Source: Streptomyces xanthophaeus (GTDB lineage Bacteria; Actinomycetota; Actinomycetes; Streptomycetales; Streptomycetaceae). From it: a stretch of 64,000 bases of DNA. The notes under the pieces are model-generated. The model had not been told where the DNA came from, ran no database searches, and saw only the letters and a list, made by a program, of their open reading frames with translations. The translations under genes and the position numbers were made by a program. The stretch lies in the NCBI RefSeq assembly GCF_000725805.1, contig NZ_JOFT01000024.1:1-64000 (forward strand). The letters run 5' to 3'. This document shows, piece after piece, positions 50,289-59,677 of the stretch. The number at the start of each line of letters is the position of its first letter. The first letter of the stretch is position 1.

Positions 50289-51206
50289 CTACCAGCCGCG
50301 GTTGGCGTAGCGCTCGGCCTCGGGCAGCGTGTCGCAGTTGATGCCGACCATGGCCTCGCCCAGGTTGCGGGAGGCGTCCGCGATGATCTTCGGGTCGTCG
50401 TAGAAGGTGGTGGCCTTCACGATGGCGGCGGCGCGCTTGGCCGGGTCACCGGACTTGAAGATGCCGGAGCCGACGAAGACGCCCTCGGCGCCGAGCTGGC
50501 GCATCAGCGCGGCGTCGGCGGGGGTGGCGACGCCACCGGCGGAGAACAGCACGACCGGGAGCTTGCCGAGCTCGGCAACTTCCTTGACGAGCTCGTACGG
50601 GGCGCGCAGCTCCTTGGCGGCGGCGAACAGCTCGTTGTTGTCGTAGCCGCGCAGGCGGGCGATCTCGTTCTTGATCTGGCGCAGGTGGCGGACGGCCTCG
50701 ACGACGTTGCCGGTGCCGGCCTCGCCCTTGGAGCGGATCATGGCCGCGCCCTCGGCGATGCGGCGCAGGGCCTCGCCCAGGTTGGTGGCGCCACAGACGA
50801 AGGGGGTGGTGAACGCCCACTTGTCGGAGTGGTTGACCTCGTCGGCCGGGGTCAGGACCTCGGACTCGTCGATGTAGTCGACGCCGAGGGACTGCAGGAC
50901 CTGCGCCTCGACGAAGTGGCCGATGCGGGACTTGGCCATGACCGGGATCGAGACGGCCTCGATGATCTCTTCGATCATGTTCGGGTCCGACATGCGGGCG
51001 ACCCCGCCGTCCTTGCGGATGTCGGCCGGAACCCGCTCCAGGGCCATGACGGCCACGGCGCCTGCGTCCTCGGCGATCTTCGCCTGCTCGGCGTTGACCA
51101 CGTCCATGATCACGCCGCCCTTGAGCTGCTCGGCCATGCCGCGCTTGACGCGCGAGGTGCCGATGGCCGACTCAGCGGACTGGGGGGAGGTGGGAAGCGT
51201 GCTCAC
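50289..51206 (-). CDS. pdxS: Pyridoxal 5'-phosphate synthase subunit PdxS
   Basis: Builds PLP from ribose 5-phosphate, glyceraldehyde 3-phosphate and ammonia. Highly conserved segments: [27 protein letters not shown]-like [20 protein letters not shown], and the active-site Lys in the early strand. The length is 305 with GTG at 51206, which has GAGG 6 bases upstream; another in-frame GTG at 51218 lacks a site. It is the first gene of pdxST. Confidence 0.97.
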   Translation of the reverse strand: MSTLPTSPQSAESAIGTSRVKRGMAEQLKGGVIMDVVNAEQAKIAEDAGAVAVMALERVPADIRKDGGVARMSDPNMIEEIIEAVSIPVMAKSRIGHFVEAQVLQSLGVDYIDESEVLTPADEVNHSDKWAFTTPFVCGATNLGEALRRIAEGAAMIRSKGEAGTGNVVEAVRHLRQIKNEIARLRGYDNNELFAAAKELRAPYELVKEVAELGKLPVVLFSAGGVATPADAALMRQLGAEGVFVGSGIFKSGDPAKRAAAIVKATTFYDDPKIIADASRNLGEAMVGINCDTLPEAERYANRGW

Positions 51207-51332
51207 GGATGACCTCACTCGAAAGGAAGACGGGTTCTACTCGCCGAGGAAACCCCACCGACCAGTCCACAGCAAGGGCCAATGTGGAGCCGGTGGCCTC
51301 TTCACTTGTCCCCTGCGGCACTGGACCGCCCC

Positions 51333-51875
51333 CTAGACCGGGCGTTCCGCGAGGTCCGCCGGAGGCTCGTCGTCCATCTCGAAGGCCAACGGGAAGGGAG
51401 CGTGCCCGGCCAGCCGGAACCAGCGCACCTTGCGGTGCCTGCGCAGGGCCCTGGCGGCCCGTACGGAGTCGTTGTGGAAGCGCCGCGCCATGGGTACCCG
51501 GCGGACCGCCGCGGCCAGCTCCTCGGTGGCTTCCGCCCCGCCGGGGGCCGCCTTGAGCACCTCGACCTGGTCGGCGTCGGCGAACACCGCCCGCAACGCC
51601 TGGCTGAGCTCGCTCTCGGCGACCTCCCGCTGCTCCTCCTCGGCCTGGCGCGCGGCGTGCGCGGCCTCGTACAGCACCAGGGAGGAGGCGGGGTCGAGCA
51701 CCCCGGAGGTGGCGACCTCCAGCACCACGGAGGCCCGCCGTACGAGCTGCGCGTCGAGTGCGGCTCGAGCCGCGTCCATGCGCGAATGCAGCCGGTCGAG
51801 CCGCCCGGCGGTCCAGCTGAGGTAGACCCCGACGACTCCGAGGGCCAGGGCGATCCAGACAAGGGTTTCGATCAC
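51333..51875 (-). CDS. LemA-like membrane protein
   Basis: A single helix at residues 2-20 (IETLVWIALALGVVGVYLS) is followed by a long helical domain starting RLDRLHSRMDAARAALDAQL, which resembles the LemA pattern in which Arg/Asp-Ala helices follow the anchor. The C-terminal stretch NDSVRAARALRRHRKVRWFR leads to PFPLAFEMDDEPP, like the LemA end. LemA proteins are of unknown function. Length 180. It sits between pdxS (126 bp) and pimA (111 bp), same strand, so the link to the lipid genes is uncertain. Confidence 0.7.
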   Translation of the reverse strand: MIETLVWIALALGVVGVYLSWTAGRLDRLHSRMDAARAALDAQLVRRASVVLEVATSGVLDPASSLVLYEAAHAARQAEEEQREVAESELSQALRAVFADADQVEVLKAAPGGAEATEELAAAVRRVPMARRFHNDSVRAARALRRHRKVRWFRLAGHAPFPLAFEMDDEPPADLAERPV

Positions 51876-51986
51876 GCTGCGCGACCCTACCGCTCCGCGC
51901 CCGCCGCATCCCCATCGGCCCTGGCCGCGGGAGCCTCAGCGGCGGCGGCCGCTCTGCCGGGCCCGGGCCTGAGCCGAGGCCTCGGG

Positions 51987-53150
51987 CTAGGCGTCCCGCG
52001 AGAAGCCGAGGCGGGTGCGCAGGGGGACGCGTTCGTCGGTGGCCACCGCGGCGGCGCCGTCCGTCACCGTCTCGTAGACCGCCAGGATGTCCGCCCCGAC
52101 GGTCGACCAGTCGAAGCGGCGCACGTGCGCCGAGCCGCGTGCGCTGAGCTCGGCGCGCCGGTCCGGGTCCCGCAGGAGGGCGATCGCGGCCCGTGCCAGG
52201 TCGTCGGAGTCCTCGTTCGCGAAGAGGTCGCCCGCGCCGCCCTGGTCCAGCACCTGCGCGAAGGCGTCCAGGTCCGAGGCGAGCACCGCGGCGCCCGCCG
52301 AGAGGGCCTCGACGAGGATGATGCCGAAGCTCTCGCCGCCCGTGTTCGGGGCGACGTACACGTCCACGCTGCGCAGCAGCCGCGCCTTGTCCTCGTCCGA
52401 GACCATGCCGAGGAACTCGACGCGCGAGCGGAGCTCCGCCGGGAGGGAGGCCACCGCCTCCTCCTCGTCGCCCCGGCCGGCGACCAGCAGCCGTACGTCC
52501 GGGCAGGCCTCCACGATCTTCGGGAAGGCCGCCATCAGCACCGGCAGGCCCTTGCGGGGCTCGTCGATGCGGCCGATGAAGCCGAGGGTCTGGCCGCCCC
52601 ACTCCGCCTTGGGCTCGGCCGAGGCGAAGAAGCCGACGTCCACGCCGTTCGGGATCACCACCGCGTCCCCGCCGAGGTGCTCCACCAGCGTGCGCCGCGC
52701 GTACTCGCTGACCGCGATGCGCGCGCTGATCTTCTCCAGCGCCGGCTGGAGGATCGGGTACGCGGCGATCATCGCCCGGGAGCGCGGGTTCGAGGTGTGG
52801 AAGGTGGCCACGATCGGCCCCTGCGCGGCCCAGCAGGACAGCAGCCCCAGCGAGGGCGAGGCGGGCTCGTGGATGTGGATCACGTCGAAGGTGCCGTCGT
52901 GGAGCCAGCGCCGGACCCGGGCCGCGGAGAGGAAGCCGAAGTTCAGCCGGGCCACCGAGCCGTTGTACGGCACCGGCACCGCCCGCCCCGCCGAGACCAC
53001 GTACGGCGGCAGCGGGGTCTCGTCGTCCGCCGGGGCCAGGACCGACACCTCGTGGCCGAGGCGGATCAGGTGCTCCGCCAGGTCCCGGATGTGGAACTGG
53101 ACGCCGCCCGGCACGTCCCACGAATACGGGCACACGATGCCGATCTTCAC
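51987..53150 (-). CDS. pimA: Phosphatidylinositol alpha-mannosyltransferase (PimA-like)
   Basis: GT-B glycosyltransferase of family GT4, probably adding the first mannose from GDP-mannose to phosphatidylinositol at the inner membrane face. N-terminal GIVCPYSWDVPGGVQFHIRD with the Gly-rich acceptor loop, IGRIDEPRKGLPVLMAAFPK in the donor domain and the EX7E motif ESFGIILVE. Length 387 from GTG at 53150, overlapping the acyltransferase stop by one base (TAGTG). The gene set pgsA-acyltransferase-pimA is that of the mycobacterial PIM locus; in Streptomyces the product lipids are less studied. Confidence 0.9.
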   Translation of the reverse strand: MKIGIVCPYSWDVPGGVQFHIRDLAEHLIRLGHEVSVLAPADDETPLPPYVVSAGRAVPVPYNGSVARLNFGFLSAARVRRWLHDGTFDVIHIHEPASPSLGLLSCWAAQGPIVATFHTSNPRSRAMIAAYPILQPALEKISARIAVSEYARRTLVEHLGGDAVVIPNGVDVGFFASAEPKAEWGGQTLGFIGRIDEPRKGLPVLMAAFPKIVEACPDVRLLVAGRGDEEEAVASLPAELRSRVEFLGMVSDEDKARLLRSVDVYVAPNTGGESFGIILVEALSAGAAVLASDLDAFAQVLDQGGAGDLFANEDSDDLARAAIALLRDPDRRAELSARGSAHVRRFDWSTVGADILAVYETVTDGAAAVATDERVPLRTRLGFSRDA

Positions 53151-54061
53151 TACGGGCGCTCCCCCTGGTCGGTCAGATCGTCCAGCCACAGCCGCTGCAG
53201 CATGTGCCAGTCCTGCGGGTGCTCGGCGATGCCCCAGGCGAAGGCGTCGGCCAGGGCCTGGGTCATGACGGTGGTCTTCTCGGTCCGCGTACCCGTCTTC
53301 GGCACTTCCACCTCGGGGTGGATCCGGCCGTACATCTTCGGCGAGTCCCCGTAGTAGAGCGTCGCCGGGAGCAGCACCGCACCCGTCTGCTGCGCCAGCA
53401 GCGCCGGCCCGGCCGGCATCCGGGCCGCGGCCCCGAAGAAGTCCACCTCGACCCCGGAGGCCGACAGGTCCCGGTCCGCGACCAGGCAGACCAGCCCGCC
53501 GGAGCGGAGCCTGCGGGCGAGGGTGCCGAAGGCGGCGCCCCCGCTGTGGGGCAGGACCTCCATGCCCAGGCTCTCGCGGTAGGCCACGAAGCGGTCGTAG
53601 AGGCTCTCGGGCTTGAGCCGTTCGGCGACCGTGGTGAAGGGGACGCCGATGTGGCCGATGGCCCAGGCTCCGGCGAGGTCCCAGTTGGCCAGGTGGGGCA
53701 GGGCCACGACGACCCCGCGTCCGGAGGCGAGGGCCTCGCGGAGGATGTGGTCGTCCTTCATCTCGACGTCCGTGCCGAACCGCTGCGGGTCCATGGTCGG
53801 CAGCCGGAAGGATTCCATCCAGTACCGCATGTACGAGCGCATGCCCGCCTGCGACAGCTCGCGCAGCCGCTCCGGCCCGGCGTCCGGCACCACGCGGGCC
53901 AGGTTGGACTCCAGGCGCAGCACGCTCTTGCCGCGCCGCTTCCAGGCGTAGTCCGCGATCCTGCGGCCGAGGGCGACCGCGGCCGGCTCGGGGAGCTTCT
54001 TGACCCCGGCCCAGCCGAGGCCGTACAGCCCGTCGACCAGCTTGTCCTGTGCCTTGCCCAT
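53150..54061 (-). CDS. Phosphatidylinositol mannoside acyltransferase (HtrB/LpxL-like)
   Basis: Membrane-associated acyltransferase homologous to the mycobacterial enzyme that acylates PIM mannose (Rv2611c). The catalytic HX4D motif is seen as LPHLANWDLAG. Further family blocks are RYWMESFRLP and GLVCLVADRDLSASGVEVDF. The length is 303 with ATG at 54061, which overlaps the pgsA stop by one base (TGATG); the C-terminus overlaps the pimA start. These one-base overlaps show tight operon structure. Confidence 0.88.
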   Translation of the reverse strand: MGKAQDKLVDGLYGLGWAGVKKLPEPAAVALGRRIADYAWKRRGKSVLRLESNLARVVPDAGPERLRELSQAGMRSYMRYWMESFRLPTMDPQRFGTDVEMKDDHILREALASGRGVVVALPHLANWDLAGAWAIGHIGVPFTTVAERLKPESLYDRFVAYRESLGMEVLPHSGGAAFGTLARRLRSGGLVCLVADRDLSASGVEVDFFGAAARMPAGPALLAQQTGAVLLPATLYYGDSPKMYGRIHPEVEVPKTGTRTEKTTVMTQALADAFAWGIAEHPQDWHMLQRLWLDDLTDQGERP

Positions 54062-54720
54062 CAGGCGGCGCCGCCTTCGCCCGCGGCCGCATCGGCCTCG
54101 GCCGACTCGCGGCGTACGGTGACCACCCGCTGGATCAGGGTGACCAGCGAGCCGACCGCGACGATCCACAGGGCGACCGGCAGGAGCACGCCGATCCAGG
54201 ACGGCACCCCGAAGGTCTGCAGCCCGGACAGGCCGGCCGCGACCAGTGAGATCACCAGGCGCTCGGCGCGCTCGATGAGCCCGTTGACGGCCACCGGCAG
54301 TCCGATCGACTCCCCGCGGGCCTTCGTGTACGAGACCACCTGGCCACTGGCCAGGCAGAAGATCGCCACGGCGCAGAGCGCGTTGTCGTTGCCGGAGCCC
54401 GCGTACCAGAGCGCGAGTCCGCCGAAGATCGCCGCGTCGGCCACCCGGTCGAGGGTGGAGTCGAGGAAGGCGCCCCAGCGGCTGGAGATGCCGGCCTGGC
54501 GGGCCATGTTCCCGTCCACCAGGTCGGAGAAGACGAAGAGGGTGATGGTGATCGTGCCCCAGAAGAACTCGCCCCTGGGGAAGAAGAACAGCGCTCCCGC
54601 CACCACTCCGGCCGTGCCGATCAGGGTGACCGCGTCCGGGCTCACCCCCCGCCGGAGCAGAAAAGCGGCGAATGGCGTGAGAACACGCGTGAAGAATGCA
54701 CGCGCGTACTTGTTCAGCAT
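54061..54720 (-). CDS. pgsA: Phosphatidylinositol phosphate synthase (CDP-alcohol phosphatidyltransferase)
   Basis: Transfers phosphatidyl from CDP-diacylglycerol to inositol phosphate, the first committed step of phosphatidylinositol synthesis in actinobacteria. The full CDP-alcohol motif D-G-X2-A-R-X8-G-X3-D-X3-D is visible in DGNMARQAGISSRWGAFLDS and the LDRVAD that follows. Six membrane segments are expected over 219 residues. ATG at 54720. It is the first gene of the pgsA-acyltransferase-pimA unit; the 270 bp upstream must contain promoters for it and for the divergent EF-G-like gene. Confidence 0.92.
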   Translation of the reverse strand: MLNKYARAFFTRVLTPFAAFLLRRGVSPDAVTLIGTAGVVAGALFFFPRGEFFWGTITITLFVFSDLVDGNMARQAGISSRWGAFLDSTLDRVADAAIFGGLALWYAGSGNDNALCAVAIFCLASGQVVSYTKARGESIGLPVAVNGLIERAERLVISLVAAGLSGLQTFGVPSWIGVLLPVALWIVAVGSLVTLIQRVVTVRRESAEADAAAGEGGAA

Positions 54721-54990
54721 GGCCTTCCCGGAGGGTCGCTGGGCCGCACGGCCACCACGGCCACCGGCTGGCCCATCGTAGCCAGCACACCGCCCCCCGG
54801 ACGCCGCGCACCCACCGGTTCGCCCTCCGTGAGGCGTTCTTCCGGCCGTGGACCGCCCCCGGGCCCCTCCCCGTACGCCACCGGTACGACGTATGGACGC
54901 GGTGTGACAGCAGTGCAAAGCTCGAAGAACCGCGTTTTCTCCGCGCAGGACCCACCCTCCTCACCGTCACCACCGGGAGGCACGAGCACC
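54721..54990. other. Divergent control region between pgsA and the EF-G-like gene
   Basis: A 270-bp non-coding region. I see no clear operator or palindrome. The plus-strand frame of the EF-G-like gene stays open back to 54829, but without a good ribosome binding site, so a longer N-terminus cannot be fully excluded. Confidence 0.5.
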
Positions 54991-57195
54991 ATGGGAGCCA
55001 CATCACACCAATCCGGAGCCGCCGGCAGGGCACTGACGGCCGACCGGCCTTCGTCCGTACGCAACGTCGTGCTGGTCGGCCACAGCGGTTCAGGCAAGAC
55101 CACGCTGGTCGAAGCCCTCGCCTTGACCGCGGGCGCGGTCAACCGGGCGGGCCGGGTCGAGGACGGCGCCACCGTCTCCGACTACGACGAGATCGAGCAC
55201 CGCCGTCAGCGCTCCGTCCAGCTCTCCCTCGTCCCCGTCGAATGGGGCGGGATCAAGATCAACGTATTGGACACCCCCGGATACGCCGATTTCGTCGGGG
55301 AACTCAGGGCCGGTCTGCGCGCAGCGGACGCGGCCCTCTTCGTCGTCTCGGCCGCGGACGGGTCCGAAGGCCTCTCGGGGGCCACCCGCATGGTCTGGGA
55401 CGAGTGCGAGGCCGTCGGCATGCCCCGGGCCATCGTCGTCACCCATCTGGAGGCGGCCCGCGCCGACTACACCCAGATGGCCACCGTCTGCGGCGAGACC
55501 TTCGGCGCGGACGACCCGGACGCCGTCCTCCCGCTCTACCTCCCCCTGTACGGACCGGCCGCCGCCGACGGCCACTCCCCCGTCACCGGGCTGCTGGGCC
55601 TGCTCTCCCAGCGCGTCTACGACTACTCCTCCGGGGAACGCACCGAACGCGATCCGGACCCCGCGGAGCTCGCCCTGATCACCGGCGCCCGGTCCCGCCT
55701 GATCGAGGGGATCATCGCCGAGAGCGAGGACGAGGGGCTCATGGACCGCTACCTCGGCGGCGAGGACGTCGACCTCAAGACCCTCGTCGACGACCTGGAG
55801 CGGGCCGTCGCCCGCGGCACCTTCCACCCGGTGCTGATGGCCGCCCCCGCCGCCGACGGCGCCCGGCAGGGCCTGGGCACCGTGGAACTCCTCGAACTCG
55901 TCACCGGCGGCTTCCCCACCCCGCTGGAACGCGCCCCCGTCGCCGTCACCACGCCCGACGGCGCCGCCCGCCCCGAGGTCACCTGCGACCCCGACGGCCC
56001 GCTCCTCGCCGAGGTCGTCAAGACCTCCTCCGACGCGTACGTCGGCCGCGTCTCCCTGGTCCGCGTCTTCTCCGGCACCCTGCGGCCCGACGAGACGGTC
56101 CACGTCTCCGGTCACGGCCTCGCCGACCGCGGCCACGAGGACCACGACGTGGAGGAACGCATCGGAGCCCTCAGCTCCCCCTTCGGCAAGCAGCAGCGCC
56201 CCCTCACCCGGTGCATCGCCGGCGATCTCGCCTGCGTGGCCAAACTCACCCGCGCCGAGACGGGCGACACCCTCTCCGCCAAGGACGACCCGCTCCTGAT
56301 GGAGCCCTGGACCATGCCCGACCCGTTGCTCCCCCTCGCCATCGAGGCCCACAGCAAGGCCGACGAGGACAAGCTCTCCCAGGGCCTGGCCCGGCTGGTC
56401 GCCGAGGACCCCACCATGCGGCTGGAGCAGAACCCGCACACCCACCAGCTCGTCCTGTGGTGCCTGGGCGAGGCCCACCAGGACCTCGCCCTGGAACGGC
56501 TGCGCACCCGCTACGGGGTGCAGGTGGACCCCGTGGCGCACAAGGTGAGCCTGCGCGAGACCTTCGGCGCCAAGGCCGCCGGGCGCGGCCGCCACGTCAA
56601 ACAGTCCGGCGGGCACGGCCAGTTCGCGATCTGCGAGATCGAGGTCGAGCCGCTGCCGCCCGGCAGCGGCATCGAATTCGTCGACAAGGTCGTCGGCGGA
56701 GCGGTGCCCCGGCAGTTCATCCCCTCCGTCGAGAAGGGCGTGCGCGGCCAGGCCGCCCGCGGGGTGTCGGCGGGCTACCCCCTGGTGGACGTGCGCATCA
56801 CCCTGCTCGACGGCAAGGCGCATTCGGTGGACTCCTCCGACGCCGCCTTCCAGACGGCCGGGGCCCTCGCCCTGCGCGAAGCCGCCGCCGAGGCCGGCGT
56901 GCACCTGCTGGAGCCGGTCGCCGAGCTCGCCGTCCTGGTGCCCGACGAGTACGTGGGCCCCGTCATGAGCGACCTCGCGGGACGCCGGGGCCGGGTCGTG
57001 GGCACCGAGCAGGCCGGAGCCGGGCGGACCCGGGTCCGCGCCGAGATCCCCGAGATCGAGCTGGGCCGCTACGCCATCGAGCTGCGCTCCGTCTCGCACG
57101 GCACCGGACGCTTCGCCCGGTCCTACGCCCGCCACGAACCGATGCCCCCGCAGATCGCGGAAAAGATGCGCGAACAGGCCGAGAAGGGAAGCTAG
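54991..57195 (+). CDS. EF-G-like GTPase paralogue (EF-G2 type) with degenerate GTPase motifs
   Basis: Shares the whole EF-G domain order over 734 residues. P-loop GHSGSGKT at 30-37 and DTPGYADF at 94-101 are present, but the catalytic His of DTPGH is Tyr98, the switch I Thr position looks like Gln77, and the base-specific NKXD is THLE at 151-154. The domain IV motif GGHGQFAICEIEVEP and the C-terminus RYAIELRSVSHGTGRF are retained. It is therefore probably not the main translocase. ATG at 54991 with GGGAGG about 10 bases upstream. Its partner downstream on the same strand is a membrane protein of unknown function. Confidence 0.88.
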   Translation: MGATSHQSGAAGRALTADRPSSVRNVVLVGHSGSGKTTLVEALALTAGAVNRAGRVEDGATVSDYDEIEHRRQRSVQLSLVPVEWGGIKINVLDTPGYADFVGELRAGLRAADAALFVVSAADGSEGLSGATRMVWDECEAVGMPRAIVVTHLEAARADYTQMATVCGETFGADDPDAVLPLYLPLYGPAAADGHSPVTGLLGLLSQRVYDYSSGERTERDPDPAELALITGARSRLIEGIIAESEDEGLMDRYLGGEDVDLKTLVDDLERAVARGTFHPVLMAAPAADGARQGLGTVELLELVTGGFPTPLERAPVAVTTPDGAARPEVTCDPDGPLLAEVVKTSSDAYVGRVSLVRVFSGTLRPDETVHVSGHGLADRGHEDHDVEERIGALSSPFGKQQRPLTRCIAGDLACVAKLTRAETGDTLSAKDDPLLMEPWTMPDPLLPLAIEAHSKADEDKLSQGLARLVAEDPTMRLEQNPHTHQLVLWCLGEAHQDLALERLRTRYGVQVDPVAHKVSLRETFGAKAAGRGRHVKQSGGHGQFAICEIEVEPLPPGSGIEFVDKVVGGAVPRQFIPSVEKGVRGQAARGVSAGYPLVDVRITLLDGKAHSVDSSDAAFQTAGALALREAAAEAGVHLLEPVAELAVLVPDEYVGPVMSDLAGRRGRVVGTEQAGAGRTRVRAEIPEIELGRYAIELRSVSHGTGRFARSYARHEPMPPQIAEKMREQAEKGS

Positions 57196-57324
57196 TTGAC
57201 ATAGCACCACGGAGGCCGCCCACCCAACCAGCTTGCGGTGGGCGGCATTTCCCTGTCCCATGACCATGGGGCGGGATGCGCCGATAGGCTCGTCGGCGCA
57301 CCAAAAGAGCGGGAACGCACAGCG

Positions 57325-59004
57325 ATGGGGGCAGCGGTGGCGGACGACGGATTCGACTTCAGGCCCGGGGCACAGATTCCGCTCCAGGGCGGCGGCGGAC
57401 AGACGGCGGCGACCAACGCACTGGCCTCCGCCGCGTACCGGGACGGCGCGGAGGACACCACTCTGGAGTCCATACTCAAGGCCAACAGCGAGAACCACCC
57501 GGCGACGGTGAAGCCGCCCAAGATCTCCCTCTTCGAGCCCAGCCTCGGCGAGGCCTTCTGCCGGGCCGTGGAGGCCCGCACCCTCGGCGGGGGCCGCAAA
57601 CCGCTCATCCAGTCCTTCGGCGCCGACCCGCAGACCGTCGTGGAGCACTGTCTGGCCGCCTCCCGCATCCGCAAGGAACGCGACCAGAAGCTCCGCCTGA
57701 TCATGCTGGTGTGCGGGGTGCTGTTCCTGCCGGGGCTGCTGCTGTGGCTGGGCCTGTTCCAGCTCCGCAAGTCCCTGTCCTCCGGCGACGGCAAGCACGC
57801 GTCCTGGATCGGCACCGCGCTGCTGGTCGGCGTCGGCATCCTGGTGGCCGTCCTGATGTTCCGGCTGCCGTTCACCGGCTTCTTCGGCCTCTACCTGCGC
57901 GCCATGATCATCGCCCCGGCCCTCGGCTGGCTCCTCGCCCGCCGTCTGTGCGAGTCCACCGCCGCCGACCTGCGTTCACGCTGGGACGGGCTGCTGGACG
58001 GGAGCGGCATCGGCGCCAAGATCCCGGACGCGGTGCCCGGCAACCCCGACGAGAAGGCCCGCGAGGACCTGCGCCACCAGCTGGCCAAGCTGACCGCGGA
58101 GGACCACAGCAACCACGTCTTCTACGCCGGCCCCAAGGGCATCCTCGGCATGGGCACCCGCTGGGGCAGCTGGCAGATGGCCGAGGAACTCGCCCCCAAG
58201 GACGAGGGCATGGAGATCCACCCGTTCCGCAGCTGGGACGTCATACGCGCGATCGACGCCCAGCTGCGCAAGCTGGAACGCGGCCCCCTGCACACCGGCG
58301 GCTTCCCGCCCGCCGCCATCCAGCACTGGATCGTCACCCCGGTCGGCGAGGGCGCCGCAGAGGTGGCCCGCCCCACCGGCGAGAACACCGACACCTTCCT
58401 CATCAAGCCGCACGAGATCACCCGGATCTGCAACGAGCAGCAGTTCAGCGCGGGCAACCGGCACTACCTCGGCATCCAGTACCCGCTCTGGGACGGCCAG
58501 CTCGTCATCACCATGCTGGTGACCGTCACCGTGCTCTACAAGACGCTGCGCGTGGACGTGACCGCGCACGCCCTGGGCCCCGTACACGGTCTGTTCACGA
58601 CGAAGTCCAAGGCCCCGGTGGTCGAGGTCCCCAAGAGCATCCGCTTCTGGGAGACCGTGGAGCGCCCGCTGCCGCTGGTGGACACCGCGGAGGTGGTGCG
58701 CCTCGCCGTGCGGGCCCCGCTGACCTGGTACCCGCCGGTCCTCGACTTCCTCGGCGGCAAGCTGGTCCTGCCCGAGCCCTTCGGCCTGCGCCACGTGTGG
58801 GCGGGCTCGATGTGGCGCCACCGGTTCATGGCCGACGACGCCCTGCGCACCGTGGCCCCGGTCCTGAGGTCGGTGCACGCCGCCACCTTCAAGGTCCTGG
58901 AGGAGAACGGCGTGGACACCGACCGCTTCACCAACCGGTCCTCGATCATGAGCGGCCTCATCCAGGAGCCCGCACCGCGCAAGGCGGACATGTACGACGC
59001 GTAG
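57325..59004 (+). CDS. Membrane protein of unknown function following the EF-G-like gene
   Basis: I do not recognise a family. The 559 residues have a 120-residue polar N-terminal domain, three hydrophobic segments at about 124-146, 161-179 and 183-206, and a roughly 350-residue cytosolic-looking C-terminal domain with FYAGPKGILGMGTRWGSWQM and a second short hydrophobic strand near LVITMLVTVTVLYK. A PKADMYDA tail ends it. The start is ATG at 57325; a GTG at 57337 with a GGGGG site is a fair alternative. It is 129 bp after the EF-G-like gene and convergent with the HIT gene. Confidence 0.75.
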   Translation: MGAAVADDGFDFRPGAQIPLQGGGGQTAATNALASAAYRDGAEDTTLESILKANSENHPATVKPPKISLFEPSLGEAFCRAVEARTLGGGRKPLIQSFGADPQTVVEHCLAASRIRKERDQKLRLIMLVCGVLFLPGLLLWLGLFQLRKSLSSGDGKHASWIGTALLVGVGILVAVLMFRLPFTGFFGLYLRAMIIAPALGWLLARRLCESTAADLRSRWDGLLDGSGIGAKIPDAVPGNPDEKAREDLRHQLAKLTAEDHSNHVFYAGPKGILGMGTRWGSWQMAEELAPKDEGMEIHPFRSWDVIRAIDAQLRKLERGPLHTGGFPPAAIQHWIVTPVGEGAAEVARPTGENTDTFLIKPHEITRICNEQQFSAGNRHYLGIQYPLWDGQLVITMLVTVTVLYKTLRVDVTAHALGPVHGLFTTKSKAPVVEVPKSIRFWETVERPLPLVDTAEVVRLAVRAPLTWYPPVLDFLGGKLVLPEPFGLRHVWAGSMWRHRFMADDALRTVAPVLRSVHAATFKVLEENGVDTDRFTNRSSIMSGLIQEPAPRKADMYDA

Positions 59005-59031
59005 GGTCCGCCCCGCCCGCCGACCGGTCCG

Positions 59032-59592
59032 TCAGCCGGTCGGCCAGGCGTCCGCGAGCATCTGCCGCGTGTCCGCGAGCAGTTGGGGCAGCACCTTGGT
59101 GTGGCCGACGACCGGCATGAAGTTCGTGTCCCCGCCCCAGCGCGGCACGATGTGCTGGTGCAGGTGCGCGGCGATGCCGGCCCCGGCGGCCGCGCCCTGG
59201 TTCATGCCGATGTTGAAACCGTGCGCCCCGGACGCCTTGCGCAGCGCGACCATGGCCCGCTTGGTGAGGTCCGCGAGCTCGGCCGTCTCGGGGGCGTCGA
59301 GCTCGGTGTAGTCGGCGACGTGCCGGTACGGGACGACCATCAGGTGCCCGCCGTTGTACGGGTAGAGGTTCAGCACGGCGTAGACGTGCTTGCCCCGCGC
59401 CACCACCAGGCCGTCCTCGTCCGACATCTCCGGAATCCCGCAGAAGGGACAGCCGTCCCCGGCCTCCGGGCCGGTCGGCTTGTTCTCCCCCTGGATGTAC
59501 GCCATCCGGTGGGGCGTCCACAGACGCTGGAACGCGTCCTGCGTGCCCACACCGATCTGCTGCTCCGGCTGAATCGTCATGGCATGCAGCAT
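59032..59592 (-). CDS. HIT-family hydrolase/phosphorylase (probably Ap4A phosphorylase-like)
   Basis: The HIT triad HLHQHIVPRW gives the nucleotide-binding catalytic His, and CPFCGIPEMSDEDG at about residue 48 is a zinc-type CxxC. The closest known neighbour-homologue is mycobacterial Rv2613c, reported as a diadenosine tetraphosphate phosphorylase, in the same thrS-HIT-pgsA order. Length 186; ATG at 59592 has GAGG 5 bases upstream, better than the ATG at 59580. Substrate assignment is by homology from memory. Confidence 0.85.
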   Translation of the reverse strand: MLHAMTIQPEQQIGVGTQDAFQRLWTPHRMAYIQGENKPTGPEAGDGCPFCGIPEMSDEDGLVVARGKHVYAVLNLYPYNGGHLMVVPYRHVADYTELDAPETAELADLTKRAMVALRKASGAHGFNIGMNQGAAAGAGIAAHLHQHIVPRWGGDTNFMPVVGHTKVLPQLLADTRQMLADAWPTG

Positions 59593-59614
59593 ATGACCTC
59601 GCCTGCGTGTACGA

Positions 59615-59654
59615 GGAAGGCCCCCGGAAAGTGATCGATCTCCGGGGGCCTTCC
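59615..59654 (-). terminator. thrS terminator
   Basis: A perfect 14-bp stem (59615-59628 with 59641-59654) and 12-base loop, 23 bp after the thrS stop and overlapping the upstream region of the HIT gene. The HIT gene may depend on read-through or its own promoter. Confidence 0.7.
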
Positions 59655-59677
59655 GTACGGTCACACGCTCATCCGGG

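Noticed and set aside
57196..57324. Small gene between the EF-G-like and membrane-protein genes
   Set aside because: The only open frame is the upstream extension of the membrane-protein gene, without a ribosome site. A GCCGCCCACC/GGTGGGCGGC hairpin just after the EF-G-like stop is at most a weak terminator.
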